From: Bacillaceae bacterium UBA7792
GTDB taxonomy: Bacteria; Bacillota; Bacilli; Bacillales; Cytobacillaceae
Length of the DNA: 7,830 nucleotides
Assembly: GCA_002480735.1 (NCBI GenBank)
Contig: DLCS01000110.1
Location: 2,558-10,387, forward strand
Direction of reading: 5' to 3'
In this document: positions 1 through 5,631 of the stretch, one piece after another
How the letters are laid out: each line of letters opens with the position of its first letter
Position numbering within the stretch: the stretch's first letter is position 1
Notes under the pieces: model-generated
Database searches by the model: none
The model's input: the letters and a program-made list of their open reading frames with translations, nothing else
What the model was told of the DNA's origin: nothing
Translations under genes and position numbers: made by a program

Positions 1-109
1 CAAACAAGATATTGCCACTCTTTAACAGGGCTTGTCTTTTTTCCAAAGCACGAGCTTGCTTCGGTATTGTTGGGAAATACCCAGTTTGTATTTCATTGTT
101 TTCTGACAT
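1..109 (-). CDS. TetR-family transcriptional regulator, N-terminal fragment (runs off the window)
   Basis: Read on the minus strand from ATG at 109, the frame stays open to the window edge and gives 36 residues starting MSENNEIQTGYFPTIPKQ and ending KSGNILF. A basic stretch followed by a helix of the type RALEKRQALLKSGNILF is the usual opening of a TetR DNA-binding domain, just before the helix-turn-helix, which lies outside the window. An AGGTGG ribosome binding site sits at 115-120, five bases before the ATG. TetR proteins are cytosolic dimeric repressors that bind short palindromes, commonly near their own gene; the dyads at 181-218 are natural candidates. The ligand-binding domain is not visible, so the effector is unknown. 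The family call rests on only about 20 informative residues. Confidence 0.7.
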   Translation of the reverse strand, partial: MSENNEIQTGYFPTIPKQARALEKRQALLKSGNILF

Positions 110-128
110 TGCCGCCACCTCAGCTTTT

Positions 129-137
129 ATTATACCA
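129..137 (-). promoter_or_regulatory. Possible extended -10 promoter of the TetR-family gene
   Basis: On the minus strand this reads TGGTATAAT, an extended -10 element (TGn plus a perfect TATAAT). No good -35 lies 17 bases upstream, which is common for extended -10 promoters. Transcription would start near 122, leaving a leader of only about 13 bases that still includes the AGGTGG ribosome binding site. Confidence 0.4.
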
Positions 138-175
138 TAGCCCAATGAAAAGATGAATTTAAGTTCATGTTTTTG

Positions 176-204
176 TTGACAGTATTGCTCTCGCGTGCAA
201 TACT
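176..204 (+). promoter_or_regulatory. Possible sigma-A promoter pointing toward the 54-residue gene
   Basis: A perfect -35 TTGACA (176-181) is followed after 17 bases by AATACT (199-204), preceded by TGC as an extended -10. The predicted start is near 211. The first ORF with a ribosome binding site downstream is at 424, so the transcript would have a leader of about 210 bases or be a short RNA. The dyad at 181-204 covers the whole promoter core. Confidence 0.4.
181..204. repeat. Perfect 8-bp inverted repeat, operator-like
   Basis: AGTATTGC (181-188) and GCAATACT (197-204) are exact reverse complements separated by 8 bases. The dyad spans from the last base of a TTGACA -35 to the end of the matching -10, which is where a repressor or MerR-type protein would act. 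The neighbouring TetR-family gene makes autoregulation a reasonable inference, but nothing in the sequence proves which protein binds. Confidence 0.5.
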
Positions 205-218
205 TGAACTATGGTTCA
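205..218. repeat. 14-bp dyad TGAAC-tatg-GTTCA, operator-like
   Basis: TGAAC (205-209) and GTTCA (214-218) are perfect inverted 5-bp arms around a 4-base centre. The site directly abuts the larger dyad at 181-204 and covers the predicted transcription start of the plus-strand promoter. Its size suits a small dimeric repressor; a chance palindrome of this size in AT-rich DNA is also possible. Confidence 0.35.
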
Positions 219-350
219 TGTTTATTTGTTTGAAATGTTTTACACCCCTTAAATAATCATGTCTAGAATAAATAAACATGATCTTTTTTTATGAGAAATG
301 GTTTGAACAATTACGACATGATATATGCAAAAATTCGTAGAACATTCTGT

Positions 351-380
351 TTGAAATCATGTTTTGTCATGCTTTATAAT
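351..380 (+). promoter_or_regulatory. Probable promoter of the 54-residue gene
   Basis: TTGAAA (351-356) and a perfect TATAAT (375-380) are separated by 18 bases, about 30 bases upstream of the ribosome binding site of the gene at 424. One ATCATGT site (356-362) and a TCATGCTT site (367-374) lie inside the spacer, so a protein bound there would block RNA polymerase. A second TATAAT at 384-389 is too close to the alternative TTGTCA at 364-369 to be preferred. Confidence 0.5.
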
Positions 381-423
381 AGATATAATTACAGTTCTAT
401 TAATAGATGGAGGGTGGAAAAAG

Positions 424-588
424 ATGACAAAAAACCCTGAAAAGAAAATCGCTGTGAATTCGCAGATTTCCCTAAAAGGCTTGGTAAAAGCTATTTTTAA
501 TGATACCATCCATGTTCAAATCGGGGGAAAGGTCATTACCTTGCCGATTGCTGACTTAAATACGAATAAGCTTGAAAAAAATATGTAA
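424..588 (+). CDS. Small basic protein of unknown function, possible SH3/KOW-like fold
   Basis: The ORF encodes 54 residues from ATG 424. GGAGG at 409-413, extended by a second GGTGG (413-417), supports this start; an in-frame TTG at 364 has no ribosome binding site and lies inside the promoter. The protein is lysine-rich at its start, then has a compact beta-strand pattern: SLKGLVKAIFNDTIHVQI (residues 16-33) and GGKVITLPIADL (34-45). The form G-x-V then hydrophobic strands resembles KOW-type or small Bacillus DUF2187-like (YkvS) proteins, but the resemblance is by eye and weak. There is no signal peptide or membrane segment, so it is probably cytosolic. It has its own promoter (351-380) and terminator (606-640), so it is a stand-alone unit. 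The function is unknown. Confidence 0.65.
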   Translation: MTKNPEKKIAVNSQISLKGLVKAIFNDTIHVQIGGKVITLPIADLNTNKLEKNM

Positions 589-605
589 TTCCTATAAAAC
601 AAGAC

Positions 606-640
606 AAAAGCCGATGAGTTCTTCCTCACCGGCTTTTTCT
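606..640. terminator. Bidirectional intrinsic terminator between convergent genes
   Basis: AAAAGCCGATGAG (606-618) pairs with CTCACCGGCTTTT (625-637) around a 6-base loop. On the plus strand there is one A-C mismatch and a T-rich tail from 634. On the minus strand the same position is a G-U pair and the tail is TTTTGTCTTG. It serves both the 54-residue gene, ending at 588, and the ligase, ending at 665. Confidence 0.85.
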
Positions 641-664
641 TATTCGGGAAAAGAATCTTGTCAT

Positions 665-2200
665 TTAATCCTTTACAGCGGCTTCAGCTGCAGTTTGCCT
701 TAAATGGGTCTTCAAAATCTTGCCAACCCCATTCCGTGGTAGCTGCTCTAAGAAAAATACTTTTCTAGGTGTTTTATGCTTTGCTAGTCTTTGCTGACAA
801 AATTGAATGAGCTCTGTTTCCGTTACGGCCGAGCCTGGTTTTTTCACGACACAGGCAACCATTTCCTCTCCCATTCGCTCATCGGGAATCCCGACGACCG
901 CTACCTCAGACACCCCCTCATGTGTACTCAATATTTCCTCCACATCACGAGGATAAAGGTTGAAGCCGCCGCGAATGATGAGATCCTTTTTCCGATCCAC
1001 AATAAAGAGATAGCCGTCTTCATCCATTCTTGCCATATCCCCAGTGAACAGCCAGCCGTCTTTTAATACTCGCTTTGACTCTTCCTCATTTTGAAAATAA
1101 CCAGGGGTGACGTTATCCCCTCGAACAATCAATTCCCCAACCTCTCCTCGAGGAAGCTCCTTCCCATCATCATCGACAATTTTGATTTCAACTCCTGGAA
1201 TGGGGATGCCAACGGATCCAGGCTTGATGATCCCATCTTTCGTATGTGCGGTTACTACTGGAGCCGCCTCAGAAAGTCCATACCCCTCGAGTACATCCGC
1301 ATTGAATTTTTGCTTAAAGGCGTGTATCAGCGCAACAGGGAGTGGCGCCGAGCCTGAACCAATCGATTCCAGGGAGGATGTATCATATTCATCTGCTTGT
1401 GGAAAGGCAATCATCGCATGAATCATGGCTGGCACAGCGGAGAAAGATTTCACCCTATGCTTCTCGATTGCCTCAAACACTTCTTTCAATTCAAACTTTG
1501 GAAAGACAACAATCGAGCTCCCCGTCAGATAACAGGTATTTGAAATCGTTAACCCATAGACATGTGCTAACGGAAGGACACCAATGGTCGTACTTCGTTC
1601 GTCTGTATCATGGTGCTTAACCGAGTTGGCAGCGTTCGAATAGAGATTCTTATGGGTGAGGACGACTCCCTTTGGATTTCCTGTCGTTCCAGATGTATAA
1701 AGAATGATAGCTGTATCGTCCTCTGTGATCTCATTTTGTTCTGACTCAAGATCCACCGATGTCTTTCTTAGAACATCATAGAAATTGTAAGCCCTTTCAT
1801 CAGTGGGCGCATCAACGACAATGAGAAGTGGTTTCTGCTCCAAGTCCTCCACGGCCAGTTCAACATTTTGCAAAATATGTGAGGAGGTAATAACGGCCTT
1901 TGCATTTGAATTCCGGGCGATAAAATGAATTTCTCTAGGATGGAGCATGAACATCACCGGAACAATGACAGCGCCTGCTCTCGTAATGCCTTGATAGGAA
2001 ATGAGAACCTCAGGACAATTCGGCATACAAACGATGACCCGATCCCCTTTTTCGATCCCCATTTCACGCAATCCATTTGCCAGTTCATCTGCATACCTTT
2101 TCGTTTCCGTATTCGTAACGATTCGATCTTGAAAATAAAGAAATGGATATTCCCCATACTTACTAATATTCGTTTCTAGCAAATCTTTTAGTATCAACAT
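665..2200 (-). CDS. Long-chain acyl-CoA synthetase (AMP-forming; LcfB/FadD-type ANL enzyme)
   Basis: This 511-residue protein activates a carboxylic acid, most likely a fatty acid, to its CoA thioester through an acyl-AMP intermediate in the cytosol or at the membrane face. The ANL signature is complete: P-loop YTSGTTGNPKG (168-178), the LPLAHVYGL segment (209-217), YGLSE (307-311), TGD with Asp388, DRKKD (402-406) in the hinge before the mobile C-terminal domain, and catalytic Lys494 in RNGVGK. The length matches the family (B. subtilis LcfB/YhfL about 513). AGGAG (2207-2211) lies six bases before the ATG. It is followed by the shared terminator at 606-640. The lone position gives no pathway context, and acid specificity cannot be read from sequence; medium- or long-chain fatty acid is the default for this subfamily. 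A TetR-type (FadR-like) regulator would be a usual controller, but no clear operator was found at its start. Confidence 0.92.
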   Translation of the reverse strand: MLILKDLLETNISKYGEYPFLYFQDRIVTNTETKRYADELANGLREMGIEKGDRVIVCMPNCPEVLISYQGITRAGAVIVPVMFMLHPREIHFIARNSNAKAVITSSHILQNVELAVEDLEQKPLLIVVDAPTDERAYNFYDVLRKTSVDLESEQNEITEDDTAIILYTSGTTGNPKGVVLTHKNLYSNAANSVKHHDTDERSTTIGVLPLAHVYGLTISNTCYLTGSSIVVFPKFELKEVFEAIEKHRVKSFSAVPAMIHAMIAFPQADEYDTSSLESIGSGSAPLPVALIHAFKQKFNADVLEGYGLSEAAPVVTAHTKDGIIKPGSVGIPIPGVEIKIVDDDGKELPRGEVGELIVRGDNVTPGYFQNEEESKRVLKDGWLFTGDMARMDEDGYLFIVDRKKDLIIRGGFNLYPRDVEEILSTHEGVSEVAVVGIPDERMGEEMVACVVKKPGSAVTETELIQFCQQRLAKHKTPRKVFFLEQLPRNGVGKILKTHLRQTAAEAAVKD

Positions 2201-2251
2201 GGTCCTCTCCTCTCAAATTAAGATTCCATATGACTTTTACCAGCAATTACC

Positions 2252-2506
2252 TTACACATAATTGACTGAAGACCCACCTCCTATTTGTATTGAAAGGCTG
2301 TTTTCATACGGATTGTGGCTCTGGAATGGCTCTAATGCCAGCCATTCCGTTTCATACACTGTGTCCAATACGCATCTATTGCCCAGCACTTTTCTCCGTT
2401 TTTTCAACAGATAACTGAATGAATTAACGTTACACCTAATCATTTCTTTCTCAATGATAACAATGTTTGAGAAAAGAGCTTTTAAAATATCGCTATGCTT
2501 CTTCAT
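2252..2506 (-). CDS. Doubtful 84-codon ORF overlapping the end of the MFS gene
   Basis: An open frame of 84 codons starts with MKKHSDILKALFSN and ends IQIGGGSSVNYV. It overlaps the last codons of the MFS gene by 14 bases. No Shine-Dalgarno sequence precedes the ATG at 2506; an internal ATG (residue 22, MIRCNVNSFSY) has only a weak GAGAAAGAA ahead of it. I recognise no family, motif, signal peptide or membrane segment. A perfect inverted repeat at 2323-2348 and an AGGAGGTGG motif at 2274-2282 fall inside the frame, which fits non-coding leader DNA better than a gene. It could also be a decayed gene remnant. Treat it as probably not expressed. Confidence 0.15.
   Translation of the reverse strand: MKKHSDILKALFSNIVIIEKEMIRCNVNSFSYLLKKRRKVLGNRCVLDTVYETEWLALEPFQSHNPYENSLSIQIGGGSSVNYV
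2274..2282 (-). promoter_or_regulatory. Orphan Shine-Dalgarno-like AGGAGGTGG
   Basis: On the minus strand this is a near-perfect anti-16S match, but the first ATG (2259) is 14 bases beyond it, too far for normal initiation, and opens only a 13-codon frame. It may be chance, a relic of a lost gene, or part of a leader ahead of the acyl-CoA ligase at 2200. Confidence 0.25.
2323..2348. repeat. Perfect 9-bp inverted repeat, hairpin without T-tail
   Basis: GGAATGGCT (2323-2331) and AGCCATTCC (2340-2348) are exact reverse complements around an 8-base loop. No T-run follows on either strand, so it is not a standard terminator. It lies in the 292-base gap between the MFS gene and the ligase. It could be an operator, an mRNA-stabilising or processing hairpin, or a weak terminator aided by a factor. 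Confidence 0.55.
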
Positions 2507-3866
2507 GCAAACTAGTTTTTCGTGTATATAAAATAAACATAACGATACTTACTAAAATGAGAAAAAAGATTCCAACAAATATATTTCGGTAAATGATGTC
2601 AAAGGCTGCCCCGTCCTGTAGCGATAAAAATAGCCCTGTAAGAGTGACCCCAAAACCGCCACCGATAAATTGGGTAAGCTGTGTCAGTCCCATTCCCGAA
2701 CCGATTTTTTCAAATGGTAGAATTCGAGATACCTCATTTGAAAGGCTTGAGGTAAGGGCAGAAAAGGCTGGACTCATGACGATATAGGCAACAAGAAGGA
2801 CATAGGGTGAAAGGGTGACGCCAAAGGCAAATATAAGTACAGCTAAACCAAGAAATAGTTGCCCTAGGAATAGAATTTGCTTGTTCCCAAACCGATCAAT
2901 TAGGATGCCAATGAATTTTGCGGATATGGCAGATAAAATCGCACCAGGGAAAATGATCAAGCCAACCTCTGCCGCTCCCTTCCCATATACCTGGGTAAGA
3001 ATAAGAGGCATTAAGAACAACGTAGAAAAATGAGTAATAAATGCAGCAAAGGCCATAAATAGTAGCTTCAAATATTGTAAATCCTTAAAAAGATCAGGTT
3101 GAATAAAGGGAACTTTTGCTTTTCGAAGATAGAATGAGAGTATGATAAATAAAATAATCGTTACCGCCAATAGACTGGTTGATAAAATGGAAAAATAGAG
3201 TAAAAGAGTTGTAATGCTCCCCATAGTCAAGAGCGCCCCTAATAGATCAAATCGCCCTTTCTTGACCTCCTCCTTAGGAAGTAGTCTTTGAAAAAGAGGT
3301 ATAAGAAGCAAGACGAAGCAGGTGACACAAAATAGAAAATTCCAGCCCAGATACTGTGTGATGGCACCGCCAACTACCGGTCCCAAACCGAAGCCTAAGG
3401 AAGCCGCCGAGGCAATGAGTGCCATCGCCTTCCCACGCCTCGATATCGGAATATAGCGACCAGCAAGAACCATCGCCAGCCCAGGAACCGCTCCTGCACC
3501 TGTTGCTTGCAAAATCCTTGCGAAAAGGAGCACATAGAATCGATCCGCAAAGAAACCGATTACCGAAGCAATGCCAAGGATCACTAACCCGATTAAAAGC
3601 AGCCTTGAAATCGGAAGATAATCGGACAATCGACTAAAGGTCAAGGATGAAATGGCAAAGGCAATGGAATAACCGGAAACAATCCATGAGACGGTTGTCG
3701 AGGAAAGGGACAGCTCCGTTAATACCGTTGGCAGAGCCACATTAAACATGGTCGTATTCATAACGACCAACCAGACGGTAAAGCTCCAAACTAGTAGAAC
3801 TCTATTCTCCTGTAGGGGTTCGATTCTACTTTCACTTATAACTGATACTGAGTATGGTGAAGACAT
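2493..3866 (-). CDS. MFS drug/cation exporter, Tet(L)-like DHA2-type antiporter
   Basis: The product is 457 residues, close to Tet(L)/Tet(K) (about 458), with roughly 12-14 hydrophobic helices. Motifs seen: a degenerate motif A FSRLSDYLPISR (77-88) that keeps Asp82 but has Ser in place of the first Gly; motif B around Arg117 in RILQATGAGA; and motif C LGFGLGPVVGGA (157-168), the antiporter signature. RYIPISRRGKAMAL (137-150), GRFDLLGALL (204-213) and IIFPGAILSA (304-313) align by eye with Tet(L). Family members exchange protons for drugs or cations across the cell membrane. The start is set at ATG 3866, where AGGTG (3874-3878) lies seven bases upstream; the longer in-frame reading begins at a TTG (3929) with no ribosome binding site and would add 21 non-conserved residues. 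Substrate is unknown; resistance should not be assumed. Two overlapping dyads upstream suggest regulation. Confidence 0.88.
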   Translation of the reverse strand: MSSPYSVSVISESRIEPLQENRVLLVWSFTVWLVVMNTTMFNVALPTVLTELSLSSTTVSWIVSGYSIAFAISSLTFSRLSDYLPISRLLLIGLVILGIASVIGFFADRFYVLLFARILQATGAGAVPGLAMVLAGRYIPISRRGKAMALIASAASLGFGLGPVVGGAITQYLGWNFLFCVTCFVLLLIPLFQRLLPKEEVKKGRFDLLGALLTMGSITTLLLYFSILSTSLLAVTIILFIILSFYLRKAKVPFIQPDLFKDLQYLKLLFMAFAAFITHFSTLFLMPLILTQVYGKGAAEVGLIIFPGAILSAISAKFIGILIDRFGNKQILFLGQLFLGLAVLIFAFGVTLSPYVLLVAYIVMSPAFSALTSSLSNEVSRILPFEKIGSGMGLTQLTQFIGGGFGVTLTGLFLSLQDGAAFDIIYRNIFVGIFFLILVSIVMFILYTRKTSLHEEA

Positions 3867-3873
3867 AACATCA

Positions 3874-3878
3874 CACCT
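3874..3878 (-). promoter_or_regulatory. Ribosome binding site fixing the MFS start
   Basis: Minus-strand AGGTG lies seven bases upstream of ATG 3866. It decides for the 457-residue product over the longer TTG-started reading from 3929. Confidence 0.6.
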
Positions 3879-3900
3879 AATATATAAATATCTAGTATGG

Positions 3901-3929
3901 ATCAGAACGGCCAGCATTAGGCCGCTCAA
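3901..3929 (-). promoter_or_regulatory. Possible promoter of the MFS gene
   Basis: On the minus strand TTGAGC (3929-3924) and TCTGAT (3906-3901) are 17 bases apart, each matching four of six consensus bases. Start of transcription would be near 3894, leaving a leader of about 28 bases. An alternative is the perfect TATAAT at 3979-3974, which lacks a good -35 and would give a leader of about 100 bases that includes both dyads. Confidence 0.3.
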
Positions 3930-3937
3930 TGCCTAAT
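3908..3937. repeat. Two overlapping, mutually exclusive dyads upstream of the MFS gene
   Basis: ATTAGGC (3916-3922) pairs with GCCTAAT (3931-3937) around 8 bases. CGGCC (3908-3912) pairs with GGCCG (3920-3924) around 7 bases. The two stems share 3920-3922, so only one can form at a time. As DNA, the first dyad frames the TTGAGC -35 element and could be a repressor site; as RNA, the pair could be an attenuation-type switch. Confidence 0.45.
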
Positions 3938-4084
3938 TACGAAAAAACAGGCTAATAAAATGAACACAGAATCATTATATGTAGAAATATTCTGAATTAT
4001 TTACTAATTACATTTTACAATATATTCATGTGAAATACAGCATTAAATAGACTTTTGTTAAAAAAACCAAAAATTAGAAGACCG

Positions 4085-4116
4085 AAAAAAATCCGCCAAT
4101 CGAAATCGGCGGATTT
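4085..4116 (-). terminator. Intrinsic terminator of the patatin operon
   Basis: On the minus strand AAATCCGCC (4116-4108) pairs with GGCGGATTT (4097-4089) and is followed by a run of seven T (4091-4085, partly shared with the stem). The stem begins inside the stop codon of the patatin gene (TAA, 4117-4115), so the terminator and the end of the coding region overlap. Confidence 0.85.
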
Positions 4117-5026
4117 AGTTCAAAAATTGTAGTATTTCCTCTTTTCGATTGCCCATACACTTGGCAGCCAAATCAATTAGTCTGTCCGTGTATGTGACCT
4201 CATCAAAGGAAACCTCTTCACCAAGGTTTTCATTGATGCGCAAATAATTCTCCCCAAGTAAATACCTACAATGATAGGTGACCGATTCTGAGGATAAATG
4301 TAGTGCCAAATCAAATAGCTTGGGCGTCACCTTAAATGATGGGAGCTGTACAGGCAACCATTGTTGCATTCCCCAACTCCCCCTCTCTTCATCACTGAAA
4401 ACAATTTGCTGTTCTCCTGTCCCGATAGAGAGAATCTCAATATCCTCGATTTTTTCATGAAAATGCTTCATTGCTTCCGTTATACAGACTAACGAGGGGT
4501 TATTGGCCCACAGCCCTCCATCAATGGAAAGAAATTTGTTCTCTACGTTATTCGGAGGAAAATATACGGGGGCTGAGCATGAAGACAAGACCGCATCCCA
4601 AAGCTTGACAGATAGATCGGTCTCCTCACCGGAAGATCCAAAGTTCGATCGGTGAACATAAGGCTTCCCGTGAGTGAGATCAACAGCAGGGATGAGCAAT
4701 GGCTTTTCGATATCTGCTAGAGTGTAATTCCCGAAAGCCCTTTGAAAGAACCGTCTCAAGAACCGATCACTATAGATTGTCCTCCATAATCCTAGCTTCG
4801 ACTGACGACTAAATATCTTCTCTCCATATATTTGATAATCCTTGAGGACATCCTTCATTTCAAGCTTTAGAGCCACCGAGGCCGCAATAATCGCACCTGT
4901 GCTTGTCCCTGCAACTAGATCAAAAGCTTCTCCAATCGGTTTCCCAATTTCCTCCTCAAGTGCTTTAAGAATAGCGATCGCGAACACACCTCTAATTCCG
5001 CCACCATCAATGCATAGAACCTTCAT
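4115..5026 (-). CDS. Patatin-like phospholipase
   Basis: This 303-residue protein is a Ser-Asp dyad lipid acyl hydrolase. Seen in order: oxyanion loop DGGGIRG (7-13), nucleophile elbow GTSTG (40-44, Ser42), the SCSAPVYFPP block (149-158), and the catalytic DGG (169-171, Asp169) followed by LWANNP. No signal peptide or membrane helix is visible, so it is likely cytosolic and acts on membrane phospholipids or acylglycerols. It is read just after the 152-residue protein; its GGGAG ribosome binding site overlaps that gene's TAG stop (5036-5038), implying translational coupling. The N-terminal half resembles the patatin subgroup that includes the CBASS effector CapV, but no cyclic-nucleotide synthase, ubiquitin-like or HORMA/TRIP13 gene is in the window, so a defence role is only speculation. 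A chromosomal lipid-turnover enzyme is the simpler reading. The catalytic set is intact. Confidence 0.9.
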   Translation of the reverse strand: MKVLCIDGGGIRGVFAIAILKALEEEIGKPIGEAFDLVAGTSTGAIIAASVALKLEMKDVLKDYQIYGEKIFSRQSKLGLWRTIYSDRFLRRFFQRAFGNYTLADIEKPLLIPAVDLTHGKPYVHRSNFGSSGEETDLSVKLWDAVLSSCSAPVYFPPNNVENKFLSIDGGLWANNPSLVCITEAMKHFHEKIEDIEILSIGTGEQQIVFSDEERGSWGMQQWLPVQLPSFKVTPKLFDLALHLSSESVTYHCRYLLGENYLRINENLGEEVSFDEVTYTDRLIDLAAKCMGNRKEEILQFLN

Positions 5027-5035
5027 GCTCGCTCC

Positions 5036-5494
5036 CTACCGCACTTCCGCGACAAGCTTTAATAGAAATTCATGAATGATGATTAACGCAGCAGAGAAGG
5101 TTGTTTCTTCCCGGTAGCCAGCTACATAATCCAAAGTAAAGTTCAGATTCCACAGACCATCATTTGCATCAAACAATAGCCCATACTTGATTTCCTCTCC
5201 GCTTAAATGATGCTCAAGAAAGGCCTTAATCTGAGGCTCAAGCTTCTTCGGTAATTTGAGTCCTAGCATCACATTATACGTTCCAAAGACATCATCAACC
5301 TCTAAGGAAAGTCCGTCTGCACCGAGTTCACTGAAAGGAGTCGCTTCAATATAAACAAACTCATTCTTGTTCACACGCAAATAATTAATTTGATTTTGTA
5401 AAAATGCCTGACCCTCCTCAGCTAAAAAGTTTTCGGTTTCCTTATCACATCTCTCAATATACACATTGGAAAAATCAACTGGATTCGTTTCCAT
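5036..5494 (-). CDS. Uncharacterised acidic protein coupled to the patatin phospholipase
   Basis: I do not recognise this 152-residue protein. It is acidic, with no signal peptide, membrane segment or obvious catalytic motif. The predicted pattern is an N-terminal helix with a strand (about 20-50), strands around VYIEATPFSEL (47-57) and YNVMLGLKLP (73-82), a helix (LEPQIKAFLEHHL, 85-97), strands IKYGLLFD (102-109) and LWNLNFTLDYV (114-124), and a C-terminal helix TFSAALIIIHEFLLKLVAEV (132-151). A sheet flanked by helices with such a terminal helix recalls the type III secretion chaperone/YbjN fold, a guess by eye. AGGAG (5505-5509) lies ten bases before the ATG. It is first in a two-gene operon, only nine bases ahead of the patatin gene, so a partner, inhibitor, chaperone or immunity role toward the phospholipase is plausible but unproven. 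Confidence 0.8.
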   Translation of the reverse strand: METNPVDFSNVYIERCDKETENFLAEEGQAFLQNQINYLRVNKNEFVYIEATPFSELGADGLSLEVDDVFGTYNVMLGLKLPKKLEPQIKAFLEHHLSGEEIKYGLLFDANDGLWNLNFTLDYVAGYREETTFSAALIIIHEFLLKLVAEVR

Positions 5495-5590
5495 CTTCTA
5501 CCTGCTCCTTTTGTTAAGACTATGTTAATGTGCAGTGCCTTTGAAAAATACCTATTCCTGTTTATTTTGCCGTTTTTTGCTTCATTTTGC

Positions 5591-5626
5591 AAAATATAAT
5601 AAAGGAGAGCATCTTGGACGCTCCCC
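5591..5626 (-). terminator. Intrinsic terminator of exoA
   Basis: On the minus strand GGGGAGC (5626-5620) pairs with GCTCTCC (5610-5604), including one G-U pair, around a 9-base loop, and is followed by TTTATTATATTTT (5603-5591). It lies five bases after the exoA stop codon and separates exoA from the patatin operon. Confidence 0.75.
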
Positions 5627-5631
5627 CATGC

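Larger units (their letters stand above)
163..374. repeat. Cluster of seven TCATG-containing sites (core ATCATGT)
   Basis: Exact ATCATGT occurs at 256-262 and 356-362, and its reverse complement ACATGAT at 276-282 and 316-322. Related copies are TTCATGT at 164-170 and 215-221, and TCATGCTT at 367-374. The two left-most copies sit in a longer direct repeat, GTTCATGTTT at 163-172 and 214-223. Starts of the four exact copies are 20, 40 and 40 bases apart. This fills most of the 110-423 gene-free gap. It may be a multi-site binding region for a DNA-binding protein, whose identity is unknown. Confidence 0.55.

Noticed and set aside
211..252. 13-codon ORF beginning ATG 211
   Set aside because: No ribosome binding site; the ATG lies inside the 205-218 dyad at the predicted transcription start.
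364..389. Alternative promoter TTGTCA-N14-TATAAT
   Set aside because: The 14-base spacer is too short; TTGAAA-N18-TATAAT at 351-380 is better.
791..2179. Several plus-strand ORFs of 84-104 codons and a minus-strand 60-67 codon ORF inside the ligase region
   Set aside because: They lie wholly inside the acyl-CoA synthetase reading frame, have no ribosome binding sites, and their translations show no family pattern.
1..2200. The TetR-family fragment as FadR controlling the acyl-CoA ligase
   Set aside because: Only 36 residues are visible, the genes are separated by another unit, and I found no FadR-type site (TGAATGA...TCATTCA) at the ligase start.
3867..3929. N-terminal extension of the MFS protein by 21 residues
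   Set aside because: It would start at a TTG without a ribosome binding site and covers the dyads; ATG 3866 has a good AGGTG and gives the usual family length.
4115..5494. A complete CBASS operon
   Set aside because: Only a patatin-like enzyme and an unknown protein are present; no CD-NTase, E1/E2, JAB or HORMA/TRIP13 gene is in the window.
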